Below are positions 25,161 to 35,900 of a stretch of 64,000 bases of DNA, piece by piece (the first letter of the stretch is position 1; the number at the start of each line of letters is the position of its first letter). This DNA comes from Trissonchulus latispiculum. Lineage: Eukaryota; Nematoda; Enoplea; Enoplida; Ironidae. Made by a program: the position numbers and the translations under genes. Below the pieces are notes generated by a model. That model was not told where the DNA came from, did no database searches, and saw nothing but the letters and a program-made list of their open reading frames with translations. The stretch covers positions 114,503 through 178,502 of the forward strand of contig JASAND010020062.1 of assembly GCA_030248195.1 (NCBI GenBank). Reading direction: 5' to 3'.

Positions 25161-25504
25161 TTAGTCTTTAAAGAAATAAGCCCTAAGCCTTTACGATAAC
25201 CATGGAGCTTAATAGACAAATAACTCGATTTGGGATAAAGTTTGGAAGACGGGGTGTCGTGTACGAGTCAGCCTAAAGCTGGAAACGTGCCAAAATTTGC
25301 TTCCCATACCCATCCCGTTGCTCGCAAATTTTCGGCCCGTACACCCCAATGCGGGTATTCATTCTCGGTCCGCATACAACTCTGGGCCCAGCCTAAAAAA
25401 TTTGTATGGGTGTTTATCCTATTACGTCCTTTTTTACCACAAAAGCTTAATTACTTACAAACAAAGGAGCTGCAAAAGATACGATCCAGAACCTTGCGGG
25501 GAAA

Positions 25505-26416
25505 ATGAGCAATTTGTTGAAGCTTTCTATTTTTCTATTTTTGATCTACAAAAGTAGTGCTCAGCAGGGTCCGGCAACACCCAACTTCTGTAGATCTGTG
25601 GGCCTTTTTACTAGCAAGCAAGACTGTCTTAACAGTGGCTGTGACGAAAGTTTATGTCAATTTATCAGCGGCGCGAATTGTTATCAATGCAGCAGTTGTA
25701 TGATGGGCGAAATTTCAATCGAAGAGTGTGGGCGCCAAAACTGTGCCAGCTGTCCGAAAGGATTTCACGGCTGCTACAGGTGCGAAAATCCGCAGCCAAC
25801 AAAACCGCCAGAGAAAACCGGTGGCGCCAAGCAGGGAGGGGGTGGGGAAGAATCGTTTTTTGAAAAACATAAGATGATACTTATCCCAGTGTTTTGTGTG
25901 GTCGCTTTTTGCTTTTGCACCGGCATGAGCTATGCCTTCTGTAACAAGAATTCCAGAAGCCGATTTACTGTACGCTTCGGTGGCGGTGGTTCGCGGTCTT
26001 ATCGAGCCCGAGCCAGAGAGAATGAGAACAAAACGAAATCCGTGTCGTCCAAAACGGAAGAAAATGTTGGTGGGATCAGCTCGACAAACTTCGGACGTAC
26101 CGAATCACGATTCGGCTCAGACGAAAAGTTCGACTTTCCGTCTAGGTTCGGCTCGGCCGATAGAGAGATCGAGCACAAACCGACTCGACCAGACATGAGA
26201 AGCCCGGCCATGAAAGAGATTGAGGAACGGCGGGCTTGGTTCACCTCGGGAGAGCGTTTCCGGTCCGCGTCTGCGTTCGGGTCGGACCGAAAAGGCTCCG
26301 ACGAACCGCCAAAACCGTCCGGATTCGGTTCCGGGTCAAGTTTCGGCGGCTCTTCGCCAGGGTTCAGCTCGCCTTTCCCCCAGCCGACTCCGTTCAAGTC
26401 GATTTTCGACAAGTAA
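25505..26416 (+). CDS. Intronless 12-Cys type I membrane protein, copy 1 (303 aa), family unknown
   Basis: Single open frame from ATG 25505 to TAA. A signal peptide (residues 1-19, hydrophobic LSIFLFLIY) is followed by a compact domain with 12 cysteines at 29, 41, 46, 51, 59, 62, 65, 75, 80, 83, 90 and 93. Then come a Pro/Gly/Lys linker, a conserved FEKHK before one transmembrane helix (about 124-146), and a polar cytoplasmic tail with repeated RFGS words and a Ser/Gly/Phe-rich end. AATAAA at 26619-26624 is a fitting poly(A) signal. Its neighbour copy 2 is a tandem paralogue. The cysteine density suggests an extracellular disulfide-bonded domain; the ligand is unknown. No family recognised. 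Confidence 0.75.
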   Translation: MSNLLKLSIFLFLIYKSSAQQGPATPNFCRSVGLFTSKQDCLNSGCDESLCQFISGANCYQCSSCMMGEISIEECGRQNCASCPKGFHGCYRCENPQPTKPPEKTGGAKQGGGGEESFFEKHKMILIPVFCVVAFCFCTGMSYAFCNKNSRSRFTVRFGGGGSRSYRARARENENKTKSVSSKTEENVGGISSTNFGRTESRFGSDEKFDFPSRFGSADREIEHKPTRPDMRSPAMKEIEERRAWFTSGERFRSASAFGSDRKGSDEPPKPSGFGSGSSFGGSSPGFSSPFPQPTPFKSIFDK

Positions 26417-26894
26417 AGGAATATGGAGCGAAACTCGGCTAGTTGGGAGAGAAATTGTATTTGGCGTAACTTGCCTAGTAGAAAAATTGACGACTTGGGC
26501 GGATTTATGTTGGTTAAGCTGGACTAGGCTCGACTATCTTATGAGGTTATTGACCAACGGGTCAGTGTTGAACATGGAACAGGATCAAAACTTAAAATGT
26601 TTGTGAAAAATTAGATGAAATAAAACAGCAAAGACACAATTTAACGGCTTGGATTTTATTTCTCTGTTCTAGTGATGATGGTCAATATTAATAAATAATT
26701 ATACAGAGACATCTAAATTTTTAAACCAAAACATTTATTAAATTAAAAGCCAAATGATACTAATAAAACTATATTAATGTTATGATTTACTATTTTACGC
26801 GTGTGGAAGTGGACACAAATAAGTTACTCATTTGCCAGGACCAAAAAATGCAACTGTAAGAATTAACATTATCCGTGCGCACATTTCTGCACCT

Positions 26895-27560
26895 GAAAAC
26901 GATACCGAAACCGTTTTCAATCATTCGGGCTATAGTCGGAATAAAAGTAGCTGATTCGTAGAGATCTAATCCAGGTATTCTATCAGAGTGCGAAATGCGT
27001 TATTGGATGACGGTTTACATTTTTCTGCATTTCTCCTACAAATGCAATACTCAGTCACAAACAACTCCCACAAACTGTAGCTCTTGGGGCGGCTTTCGGG
27101 ACAATCAAGACTGTCTTAGCAGTGGCTGTGACGGAAGTCGATGTCAATTTATCAGCGGTGCTAATTGTTATCAATGTGCCCCTTGTATGGCGGGTGAAAT
27201 TTCAATGGAAGAATGTCATCGCCAAAAGTGTGTCAGCTGTCCGCCAGGAGTTCATGGCTGCTACAGGTGCGAAAATCTGGAACCATCGAAACCGCCGGAG
27301 AAATCCAGTGGCGCAAAGCAGGGAGGGGGTGAGGAAGAGTCGTGGTTTGAGAAACATAAGATGATACTTATCCCTGTGATTGCGGTTGTCGGCTGTTGTC
27401 TTTTGTTTGGCCTCTGCACCATCCTATTTTGCACCACGGGAGGTAAGACCAAGGTCCGGTGCCGAATTCGCCTTGGACTCGGGGGCTCTCCCCGCTCCAA
27501 TCGAAGCTCGTAAGCTAAGTTATGCACTCTCAGAAAACGATACCGAAACGTGATTCAAAT
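26895..27560. repeat. Short direct repeat flanking copy 2
   Basis: GAAAACGATACCGAAAC occurs near 26,896 upstream of copy 2 and again near 27,533 just after its stop. This looks like the footprint of tandem duplication, possibly the promoter of a lost third copy. Confidence 0.5.
26995..27513 (+). CDS. Intronless 12-Cys type I membrane protein, copy 2 (172 aa), family unknown
   Basis: Open from ATG 26995 to TAA. The signal peptide is at residues 1-20. The cysteines at 28, 40, 45, 50, 58, 61, 64, 74, 79, 82, 89 and 92 have exactly the spacing of copy 1. The words CQFISGANCYQC, EKHKMILIPV and KPPEKS are shared. The transmembrane helix is at about 123-146. The cytoplasmic tail is only about 26 residues, against about 157 in copy 1, so copy 2 lacks the RFGS region. 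AATAAA is at 27686-27691. A TATA-like AATAAAAG lies about 55 bp upstream. Confidence 0.72.
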   Translation: MRYWMTVYIFLHFSYKCNTQSQTTPTNCSSWGGFRDNQDCLSSGCDGSRCQFISGANCYQCAPCMAGEISMEECHRQKCVSCPPGVHGCYRCENLEPSKPPEKSSGAKQGGGEEESWFEKHKMILIPVIAVVGCCLLFGLCTILFCTTGGKTKVRCRIRLGLGGSPRSNRSS

Positions 27561-27959
27561 TACCGCCTTAGTCCTGTAGCTATTGCGTTGATGCTGTTGT
27601 GCTGATCTAGCCAAGTTGTATCGTTTGTACACATCGTGAACTCGTAACACTGATCACGGAATAACAATGAACTATTCTTACTACTAATAAAAACATTCTG
27701 CTACGTTATCACCAGGGTTTTTTTGGTTTTCGGATTTGCGTCAACCTTGCGTCCCGCTAAGTTTACGTTGCGTCCGGTTAAGAAATTTTGCGTCCAGGTA
27801 GAATTTTTGTTTTATCGTGTTTTCTGTGCAAAAAATTGTTTTATTTTTAAAAATTTTGATAATTCCTAAAGTGTAACACTATTTACACATTTAGAACGTT
27901 GATGCTGCTTAAAATGTACGATTACAAGGGTGCCTATAAAATAGAGATGCGGCCAATGT

Positions 27960-28910
27960 ACACGGCGGGAGGCCTGGGGGGCAGAGCCCCCCAGAAGTTG
28001 AAGAATTTTTTGCAATTCCAGAATAATCCGTAATGGAAATGTTTAAAAAGATTTTATTTGGCACCTGTGTCTTGTTGCATCTAACGCAAAACCTTGAGTA
28101 ATTTTCAATATTATTGACACACATTCCGATATTTCAATGTTATAATATACTTAAACTAATTAAAGTATTAAAAATTAATGAAATGTTTAGGAATAGCTTG
28201 AGAAAAAGGTAGTAAATATCAAACATACATTCAGTTTCGAAAACTCTGAGAACTACTGATCCCTGTAAACAGCATTGGAAGTGAGCAGCGGGGGGTCTGG
28301 GGGGCGGAGCCCCCCCAGAAGTTGGAGATTTTTTGCAATTACTGATTAAATCCGTATATAATGGAAATGTTTAAAAAGATTTTATTTGGCACCTGTGTCT
28401 TGTTGCATCTAACGCAAAACCTTGAGTAATTTTCAATATTATTGACACACATTCCGATATTTCAATGTTATAATATACTTAAACTAATTAAAGTATTAAA
28501 AATTAATGAAATGTTTAGGAATAGCTTGAGAAAAAGGTAGTAAATAGCAAACATACATTCAGTTTCGAAAATTCTGAGAACTACTGATCCCTGTAAACAG
28601 CATTGGAAGTGAGCAGCGGGGGGTCTGGGGGGTGGAGCCCCCCAGAAGTTGGAGATTTTTTGCAATTACTGATTAAATCCGTAATGGAAATGTTTAAAAG
28701 ATTTTATTTGGCACCTGTGTCTTGTTGCATCTAACGCAAAACCTTGAGTAATTTTCAATATTATTGACACACATTCGATATTTCAATGTTATAATATACT
28801 TAAACTAATTAAAGTATTAAAAATTAATGAAATGTTTAGGAATAGCATTGAGAAAAAGGTAGTAAATATCAAACATACATTCAGTTTCGAAAACTCTGAG
28901 AACTACTGAT
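27960..28910. repeat. Tandem array, about 325-bp period, three copies
   Basis: Three near-identical units start near 28,028, 28,351 and 28,679, containing GGCACCTGTGTCTTG and GTTTAGGAATAGC. Each is preceded by a strong hairpin CTGGGGGGC-loop-GCCCCCCAG. Unit spacings are about 324 and 328 bp. Confidence 0.85.
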
Positions 28911-29279
28911 AGGCCTTTTGTATTTGAAAATTTTACAAAAATGGTAGCCTTGCATTGTATAATTCAAATTGAAATTTGTGTTTTTTTTGCGAAAAACGTT
29001 TTTTAGAAGAATCAAAAAATTTGGATATTCTGCTCCTGCTACAGTTACAAATTTGTTATTTTCGGGGTTTTACTTTACTACAATCTTGATCCTGTCTGAC
29101 GTGCTGAATGAGAACAATATAAATGTTCACGATTATGCATCAAGTAAGATCTATATATTTATTGAAGTGAAATTTATGAGTTCGAAAAGATCTGATATGG
29201 ATGCAGGTGGGCAACAACTTAACAAATAACATTGAGTAACATTGAGGCATGACCTTGCACCTTGGGGCCCATGTCAAGA

Positions 29280-29935
29280 TAAAAGTTAGAACCCCCAGAA
29301 CCCCCATCAGAAAAAAAGGAGGTTCTCAAACTTTTTTCATGCGTTTGCATCCAGGACTTTGATTTGTACGTGACTACGTTGCGGATCCTTTCCCTCAGCA
29401 GGTACTTCAGCAGACATGATATGTTTGTAATATGTATATATGGATCTCAGTCATCAAATTTGTAGCATATAACCGGGCTGTACTGGGGGGGGTCCTCCTG
29501 GCTTTTCTCATAAACTTAGACTGAAAATTCTGTGTATCAAACATCCAATATCCACAATATGGGTATCAATCGAAAGCTGACGACAAGAGCAACAAGTTCG
29601 TCCTTAATTTAAGCCCACACAACGCGCACACTTTTCGGTACACCCAGACTCCTGAACCCTCAGAACTTCCAGCAAACATTTAAGACTAGGCAGTAGAGGA
29701 TCAAATCTCCTGAAAAAATTTCAGAACCCCCAGAACCCCAAGAACCCCCATCAAAAATTTGAAACAAAATATATGTAGTCACGGATCAAATCTCTTCGAA
29801 CAGTTAAGAACCCCCAAGAACCCCCAGAACCCCCATCAAAAAATGAAACTAAACATAGTTATAGATCAAATCTCTACAAACAATTAAGAACCCCCAGAAC
29901 CCCAAGAACCCCCATGAAAATAAAAGCTTCAAGAA
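29280..29935. repeat. Degenerate tandem repeat of AGAACCCCC words
   Basis: At least four blocks read AGAACCCCCAGAACCCC followed by CATCA, each after a GGATCAAATCTC-like spacer. It lies inside the composite element. Confidence 0.75.
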
Positions 29936-30239
29936 AATCAAGTGGTAGATCAGAACGCATCAAAAAGTGACTTTTATCTTGACATGGGCCCACCTTGGCA
30001 TTCCATGACAAAGTCGGAAACACCGGGGGTCTGGGGGCAGAGCCCCCAGGACCCGAAGAAATTTTTGGAAAAAACGGAAAAATTGGTACTGGAAACATTT
30101 AAAGTTTTTACTCTTACAAAAGTGAATTTTCTCCCGAAATAATGTTGCGTCTAGCTTGCGTCCCGTTAAAATTTCATTGCGTCCGGATAAGAAACTTTGC
30201 GTCCAGACGCACATCTGGACGCAAAAAAAACCCTGGATC

Positions 30240-31764
30240 ACTAGACAGACTTGTAAAACTGATGAGAAATTTTGATTACCAAAACCAAGAAGAATCTGGG
30301 CGATTAAAATGCAACTTAACAATCGCATTAGTGATAGAACCGAGTGATTTATCTTGGCCAGATGAGATGGCCCAAATACAGAATCCCCCCTACTAAAGTT
30401 ACAGTTTGTGTCCAGTCCTGATCGTTTCGTGCCATCATACTTAGGTTTTGTTATTGATGTTTTAAGTTTCACTTTTTCAGCTTGGGTGAGCTGGGTGAGT
30501 TGGGTGAGCAAAAACTGCAACTTCTTGTGATCTGATCCTTTAGCAGGCAAGCTGTGGTTTTTATCAAGGATTAAACCGTACATTTTAAATTAGCAAAAAA
30601 GTAAACCAGGGGGCTGCCCCCTCCCCCTCGGATACCAAGTACATGATGATATTTTGATGCGTCAAGATTTGATTTTCTTACCGAGACAAGTTTCTTCAGG
30701 CCTACACTGCAAACTAGGACCATTCCATCATTTGGCCATAGAGTGTCCCTCCTCTTCTCGGGAGCAATAAAGCTGATGCTCGCGCCAACGTTGGACGCGT
30801 CGCTGACACTGGACGCGTCTGGGCTGGTCGATTTGTAAACAAATATGTAGTGTGCGATCAAATCTTTACGCTTAGCACATAGTATAGCATGTGATCAAAT
30901 CTCTATACGCTGTCGTCATGCTTTGATTTTGTCAACTCACCCAAGCAGAAAAAACATGACTCTAAAAACTGGCACAAAAAAGTTACACTTTGTGCAGCTG
31001 GGTGAGGTGGAATGTATACTTGGGCCGATGACCGGATTCTCCAGAAATTTCCAAAAACCAACAAAAAATTTGATTTTGCATAAAAAGATTGATTTTCCGT
31101 ATTTACACTTTTCTGAGAGTATACCAAACTGTAACTATGACGTTGATGAGTTGTAGCGAGGGACCAGTAAGATTGGAAAACCCCAAATTAATTAGTTAAA
31201 AGCATGTTAATTTAACTTAATTTCTATTCTTTTTGTTTCCATTTTATTCGCACTAAACAGTAAGTTAATGTTAAAATTCTACAAACACAACCTTTAATAG
31301 AATTAAGATACTGACGCACATTATACGCACATTATCACAGCACCGCTATAGCAATCCGAGACACAAGAAACAATTCTTGAAGTAAAACTTAGAATTTTTC
31401 AGTGGAGAAAAGGTCAGTGGAGAAAAGGTCGAAAATTAATTTAAAAGGGAAAAATTCGCTGCAAGATTCCAAAACAGTTGGAAACGGTCACAACAACTTA
31501 TTAAAACAGTATTACATACAATCCATTCTGTGCAAAAACATTACAAACTATAAAATTGTGAATCAATAATGTGTGGGGGGGGAGATGAGAAATCGGAATA
31601 AAAATCTGAATTTGAGAAACTTTAAATATGATTACAGTTGAGCTACAGAGTTTGTCATCAGGAGGCGGAGGGACTTCTCATTAAAAGAGGGGGGTGATAT
31701 AATCTGGGGGGCATCTCCAAATCTAAAGAGGACGGGAAGGGGGGGGGGGTCAGTTATCTTAAGG
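30240..31764. other. Region between composite element and 3' end of the large gene
   Basis: No supported gene. Contains GGGTGAG repeats (about 30,483-30,510) and a matching AACTCACCC near 30,933, G-rich runs at 31,577 and 31,740, and presumably the 3' UTR of the minus-strand gene (TTTATT, complement of AATAAA, near 31,243). Confidence 0.5.
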
Positions 31765-32906
31765 TCACGTGAGTTGAGCATATTTCATTCCTTTTTGTGG
31801 GTGGCCATCGTCCACAGGACTCTCTAGATTCGCCGTTGACCACTCGGACGGCTCGGTGCCGTTCTTCGCCGCAGCGTTGGCTGCTGCTCGCTGCTCTGCC
31901 GAATCGCCAGGCAGACCGTGAACCTGAAACAGGGCAGATGCAAATGCAAAAAAAACTAAACGAAACAACACTACAGATTAAAACAAATAAGCAAATTGGC
32001 ATGAATGGGTTGCCGGCTTCATTTTTCTTCACATAAAAGAGGACGAACTCAATCTTCCGTGTCGAATACCGCGAAATTCATAAACTTTCCGGAAGTTTCG
32101 ATGTCTGTTTCGAAACTAGCGTGGTCGAATTAAGCTATGACCAACTTAAGCAAAATCGGAGACTAAAAATTTGTAAGTTTCCTTTGCCATTTTTAAAAAT
32201 TCCGGAATTTGCCATTCCCGAAATGCAAACGTACATCGCAGAACTCAGCCGTTTAGTTTACTTGACTGCTTCCTTCATATTAGTAGCATATCGACCACTT
32301 TTGGGGAAATTTTGGAAAATTCGGAGTATTCCGGATTCAATATCTTGAAATACGTCAATTTTCAGGAAATTTCTGTTTCAATTTCGAAATCAGCGCGGCC
32401 CAATTTAACCTATAAAAATCTTTTAAGCACAATCGGAGACAAAAATTATTTTATGTTTCCCTTGCCAGTTTTAAAAATTCCGGGATTTGCCATTCCCGAA
32501 ACGCAAACGTACATACATCGCAGAACTCAGCCGTTTAATTTACTTGACTGCTTCCGAGAAATTTAGCAAACCAAATATCGAAAAGTTTCCAAGAAGGCTG
32601 TTCAACTAAAAATCAATTGCTAATATACTCTAATCTCTAGATTTATCCTTACCTGGCCATCCCCGTAGCCAGGATTTTCAAAGGACACCCCCTCTGCCCC
32701 GGGGGGCGAGGAGGAGCGGAGGGGCCGTCTCCGAGAGAAAATGGAGGTGAACCGGGGCAGGGGAAGGGGATAGTGTCCGGGCCGGCGCCTTCGGACCACC
32801 ATAAAGCCCACAACCACCACGGCAATGATAACCAGAAGAATGATAACAACGGCTGCCGTCACACCGCTGTGACCCCCGTCGCTCTTGCCTGGCGAACCGG
32901 GAACGT
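31765..32906 (-). CDS. Transmembrane helix and cytoplasmic tail exons
   Basis: Exon 32653-32906 encodes a Gly/Ser stalk, then a long helix (AAVVIILLVIIAVVVVGFMV) and a basic stop-transfer RRRRPGH. Further Arg/Pro clusters follow, then SFENPGYGDG with an NPxY-like word (NPGY). The last exon 31765-31923 encodes an Ala/Glu-rich tail ending KYAQLT with TGA. This makes the protein type I, with all Ig/DB/FN3 domains outside the cell. Confidence 0.9.
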
Positions 32907-35900
32907 CTGAAACAACAGAAAAAAACTGACTGAGTTTAAATGAAAAATTTAAACTTTAAAAAAACTAAAAATTTAAAGCTGAAGTCAGTGTAATAAATAA
33001 TGTTCAAGTTGGAATTTAGATGAACGGAATGAATGAGGCGGATTGAGAGTCCGAAATTTTTTGGCCGTAAAGGCGTGTAAAGAAAAATCGAAACCACCCA
33101 ATGTATTTCTTAGATTGAAGATTACACAGATTAAATTAAAATTAATCCAGGGATTAAAAATGATCAGATTAAACTACTTGTTTATTCATTACTTGGTCAG
33201 ATTAAACTACTTATTCATTATTATTTATTACTTATTTATATACTTATTATTCGTTTAATCCCGCATTAAGGTGGTGATTCCTTTTGGGCACATATTGTTG
33301 ATTGACGGTTCAAATCAATATAAAATTTGATGAAACTTTCCAAAATAAGTTCTTTTAGCATTCTAACACCCTCCGCGCAATCCCGCTTCAAAAATTCGAC
33401 GTCTCCATTCAGGGCCGTTTTTACCGATTTTTGACAAATAGACAGTAGCTGCATAGCTATGATTATATTCATTCGAAAGATCTTGTTGAGCTCTACATTT
33501 TTGCTTTTTGAAGTACCTTTCTAGCTTTTCGCTATCGTGAGATATAGTCGATTTTCCTATTTTGGCGTTGAAAACTTGTCATTTTTGCAGAAATCAAACA
33601 ATCCGTCATTTCTTGCGCTACGTAAGCCATAAAATTAAACTACTGGTGTCAATTTGAAGGTCTCGTCGGGGCCAATCATTCGTGGCATTGTAATCTTTTA
33701 ACTGCTACCCCGTACGCCGCTATCATAGAAAATGTAGTTTTTGCAAAAACATGACCAAATTTTTCCAGCGATTGTGGAGCATTTACTATGCAAGCTAGAT
33801 GGTTGCCACTTACTGGTCGTGTTTTACACTAAAATACCCAGGGACCCTTTTTTAGTTGTCCCGATTGCTTCTTTCTAGCTAAAGTTGTCGCTTGCCAAAG
33901 TTGGGAAAAGTAGGCAAAATCCAGGTTGCGCATACATTTTAGCTAATTTCTTTACAACGAAGAGCGGTTTCATAATAACTAAAAATGGGTCCCCAGCTAT
34001 TTGATAGTGGAATCGAATGATGTGGCCGATGCCTCACGAAAATTTACTTTAGTCTGCAAAAAATCTGGAAAATTAAATTACTTCGAAAATGCAGTAAAAT
34101 AATTTCCAAGAACTAAACTTATTTTCCTTTTATTCATTAGAAAGAGCAAATGTAACGCTGCATTTTGATATAAGAATGGCTTCTTAACTCCAAGTAATGA
34201 ATGAGTAATAATGGTGCAAACTTTATGTGACCAAAGGGAATCACCACCTTAAAGAAACAGCTAAGTTTTAATTAATTTAATTTGAACATTTTTAATCTTC
34301 AAAGAAAAGGGGGCAAAGAAACCAAACCAAAAGAAAAACTAGACAAACTAAACAAATCAAAAGACTAACTAGAAATGGGCTGAGATGAACCGGGTTTACT
34401 GCCAGATTCGGACGTGCCAGCGTCCGAAACCACAGCCTGATCCAAGACCGGACCGAATCCGGAAAATCCGTGATGACTTCCGGCAATTGCCGAAAAACTG
34501 TAAACGGTGTTTTGATTCAGGCCAACCAGATCCACAGAGGTTTTCTCGGTGGAAACCTGAAAAAACAAAACCACTAAAGTTCAGAACAATATTATTGTCC
34601 CCGTTTTGACAGTAATAAAGAGTTTCACAATTTATGCATATCTCTAGTTTGCCGAAACTGGTGTGAAATTTTAATTAGTCATATCATTTTAATAATCACA
34701 AAATGATTGTCAATACGGCAGATACGGCTTTTGGTATCATAAACGACTATATAGGTCCCGAAAGGGGCATCATTCGTTCTCAGATTTGTTTCATATTCAC
34801 CTTCGAGACGCCTTTTCATCAATACATAATTCATAACTGTAGCAATGTAGCATTTTCCAGTTCAATTCAGACAAACTAATTTGCATACTGATTAGTTTGT
34901 ATTTAAAAACTCCATGCAAACGAACCCGTTCCCATGTATCCTTTCCTTGCGGACGATAGTAGAGAACGTAGCGTTGGACGGTGTCCCCATTGTGATCCGG
35001 CGGATCCCAACTGACTTGGACTGAGCCCTTTTCCAACGGGGTGACCACCAAATTTCTGGGCGGCCCAGGAATATTTTCTGAAACAAAAAAGACGATGCAA
35101 AATGATACAGTTAACAAAAAAGTAACACACATAAAAAATCATATAGACACAGGGTGAAATTGGCTGCTCGTATCAGGAGTACCTTAAAATTTAAAGGTAT
35201 ATATAGCGCAAGCACCACCTGTGAATTTCGACCTAAGTGTTTTGTAATTACGTATTATATACTTAAAAAATTTAGTAACTATTTATTATTTCTATTTAAA
35301 AAATAAGCAACTATTTATTATTTCTATTTAAAAAATTAAGTAACCATTTATTAATTTCAATTAATTAATTAATTTAATCCAATGGCGGTTCAAAAGCCGG
35401 TTACAGTGGAAATACGTACGATGTTTTCGTTCAAGGCATGTGATGATTGAGCGCGTATGTTCAGTGCAAAATGGAATGAGGCGCGGCGGCGCAGCACTCT
35501 CATCCTCTTTTCCATTACAGTACGGCATACAGTCGTCTGACACGCCCAGTTCACGACAGCACTCACGATGATCGTGACCGTCTACAAAACAGAAAAAACA
35601 AAAATAGAAAATAAAAATAAATACAAAAATAAAAACAAAAAACATAAGTTGAATCATAGAAATGCATAGTTTTGTGTCAGTTTAGCTTGACTATCCCACT
35701 CTTCAAAAGTCAATTCAAACTCAATATCAATTTGAATTAAAACAAAGACTAAAATGATCTTTTTATGAAAATGATAAAACACCAAAATGCAGTATGTACG
35801 CAGTGATCACAGTTTTCTACACACATTTTGGACAGACTAATTAGTTGTACTTGTAGTTTGTGAATGACATGAAGCAATAGTATATACCTTTAGAACAGGC

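Larger units (their letters stand above)
22236..25185. mobile_element. TIR DNA transposon derivative with GGATTAAACGG subterminal words
   Basis: The left end reads GCCCTATTTCTTTAAAGA from 22240 and the right end TCTTTAAAGAAATAAGCC to about 25182. The flanks share CTAAG, a probable 5-bp target-site duplication. The left subterminal 370 bp is packed with direct and inverted copies of a GATTAAACG word. No transposase ORF is visible. A second inverted-repeat element occupies most of the interior. Confidence 0.7.
27712..30236. mobile_element. Composite repeat element, CCAGGGTTTTTTT termini, ATCA flanks
   Basis: The left end is CCAGGGTTTTTTT and the right end AAAAAAACCCTGG. Both are flanked by ATCA (27708-27711 and 30237-30240), which reads as a 4-bp target duplication. 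Inside each end lies a direct repeat of GCGTCCCG, GCGTCCGG and TTTGCGTCCAG words. A hairpin (GCGTCCAGA / TCTGGACGC) lies next to the right end. The interior holds the 325-bp tandem array and the AGAACCCCC repeats. No transposase gene is visible. Confidence 0.65.

Noticed and set aside
25999..26412. Antisense 137-codon ORF over the 12-Cys gene
   Set aside because: Shadow of the real frame; it has no start context or domain, while the sense frame has signal peptide and helix.
31797..32036. Plus-strand ORF over the last exon of the large gene
   Set aside because: Shadow of the minus-strand tail exon.
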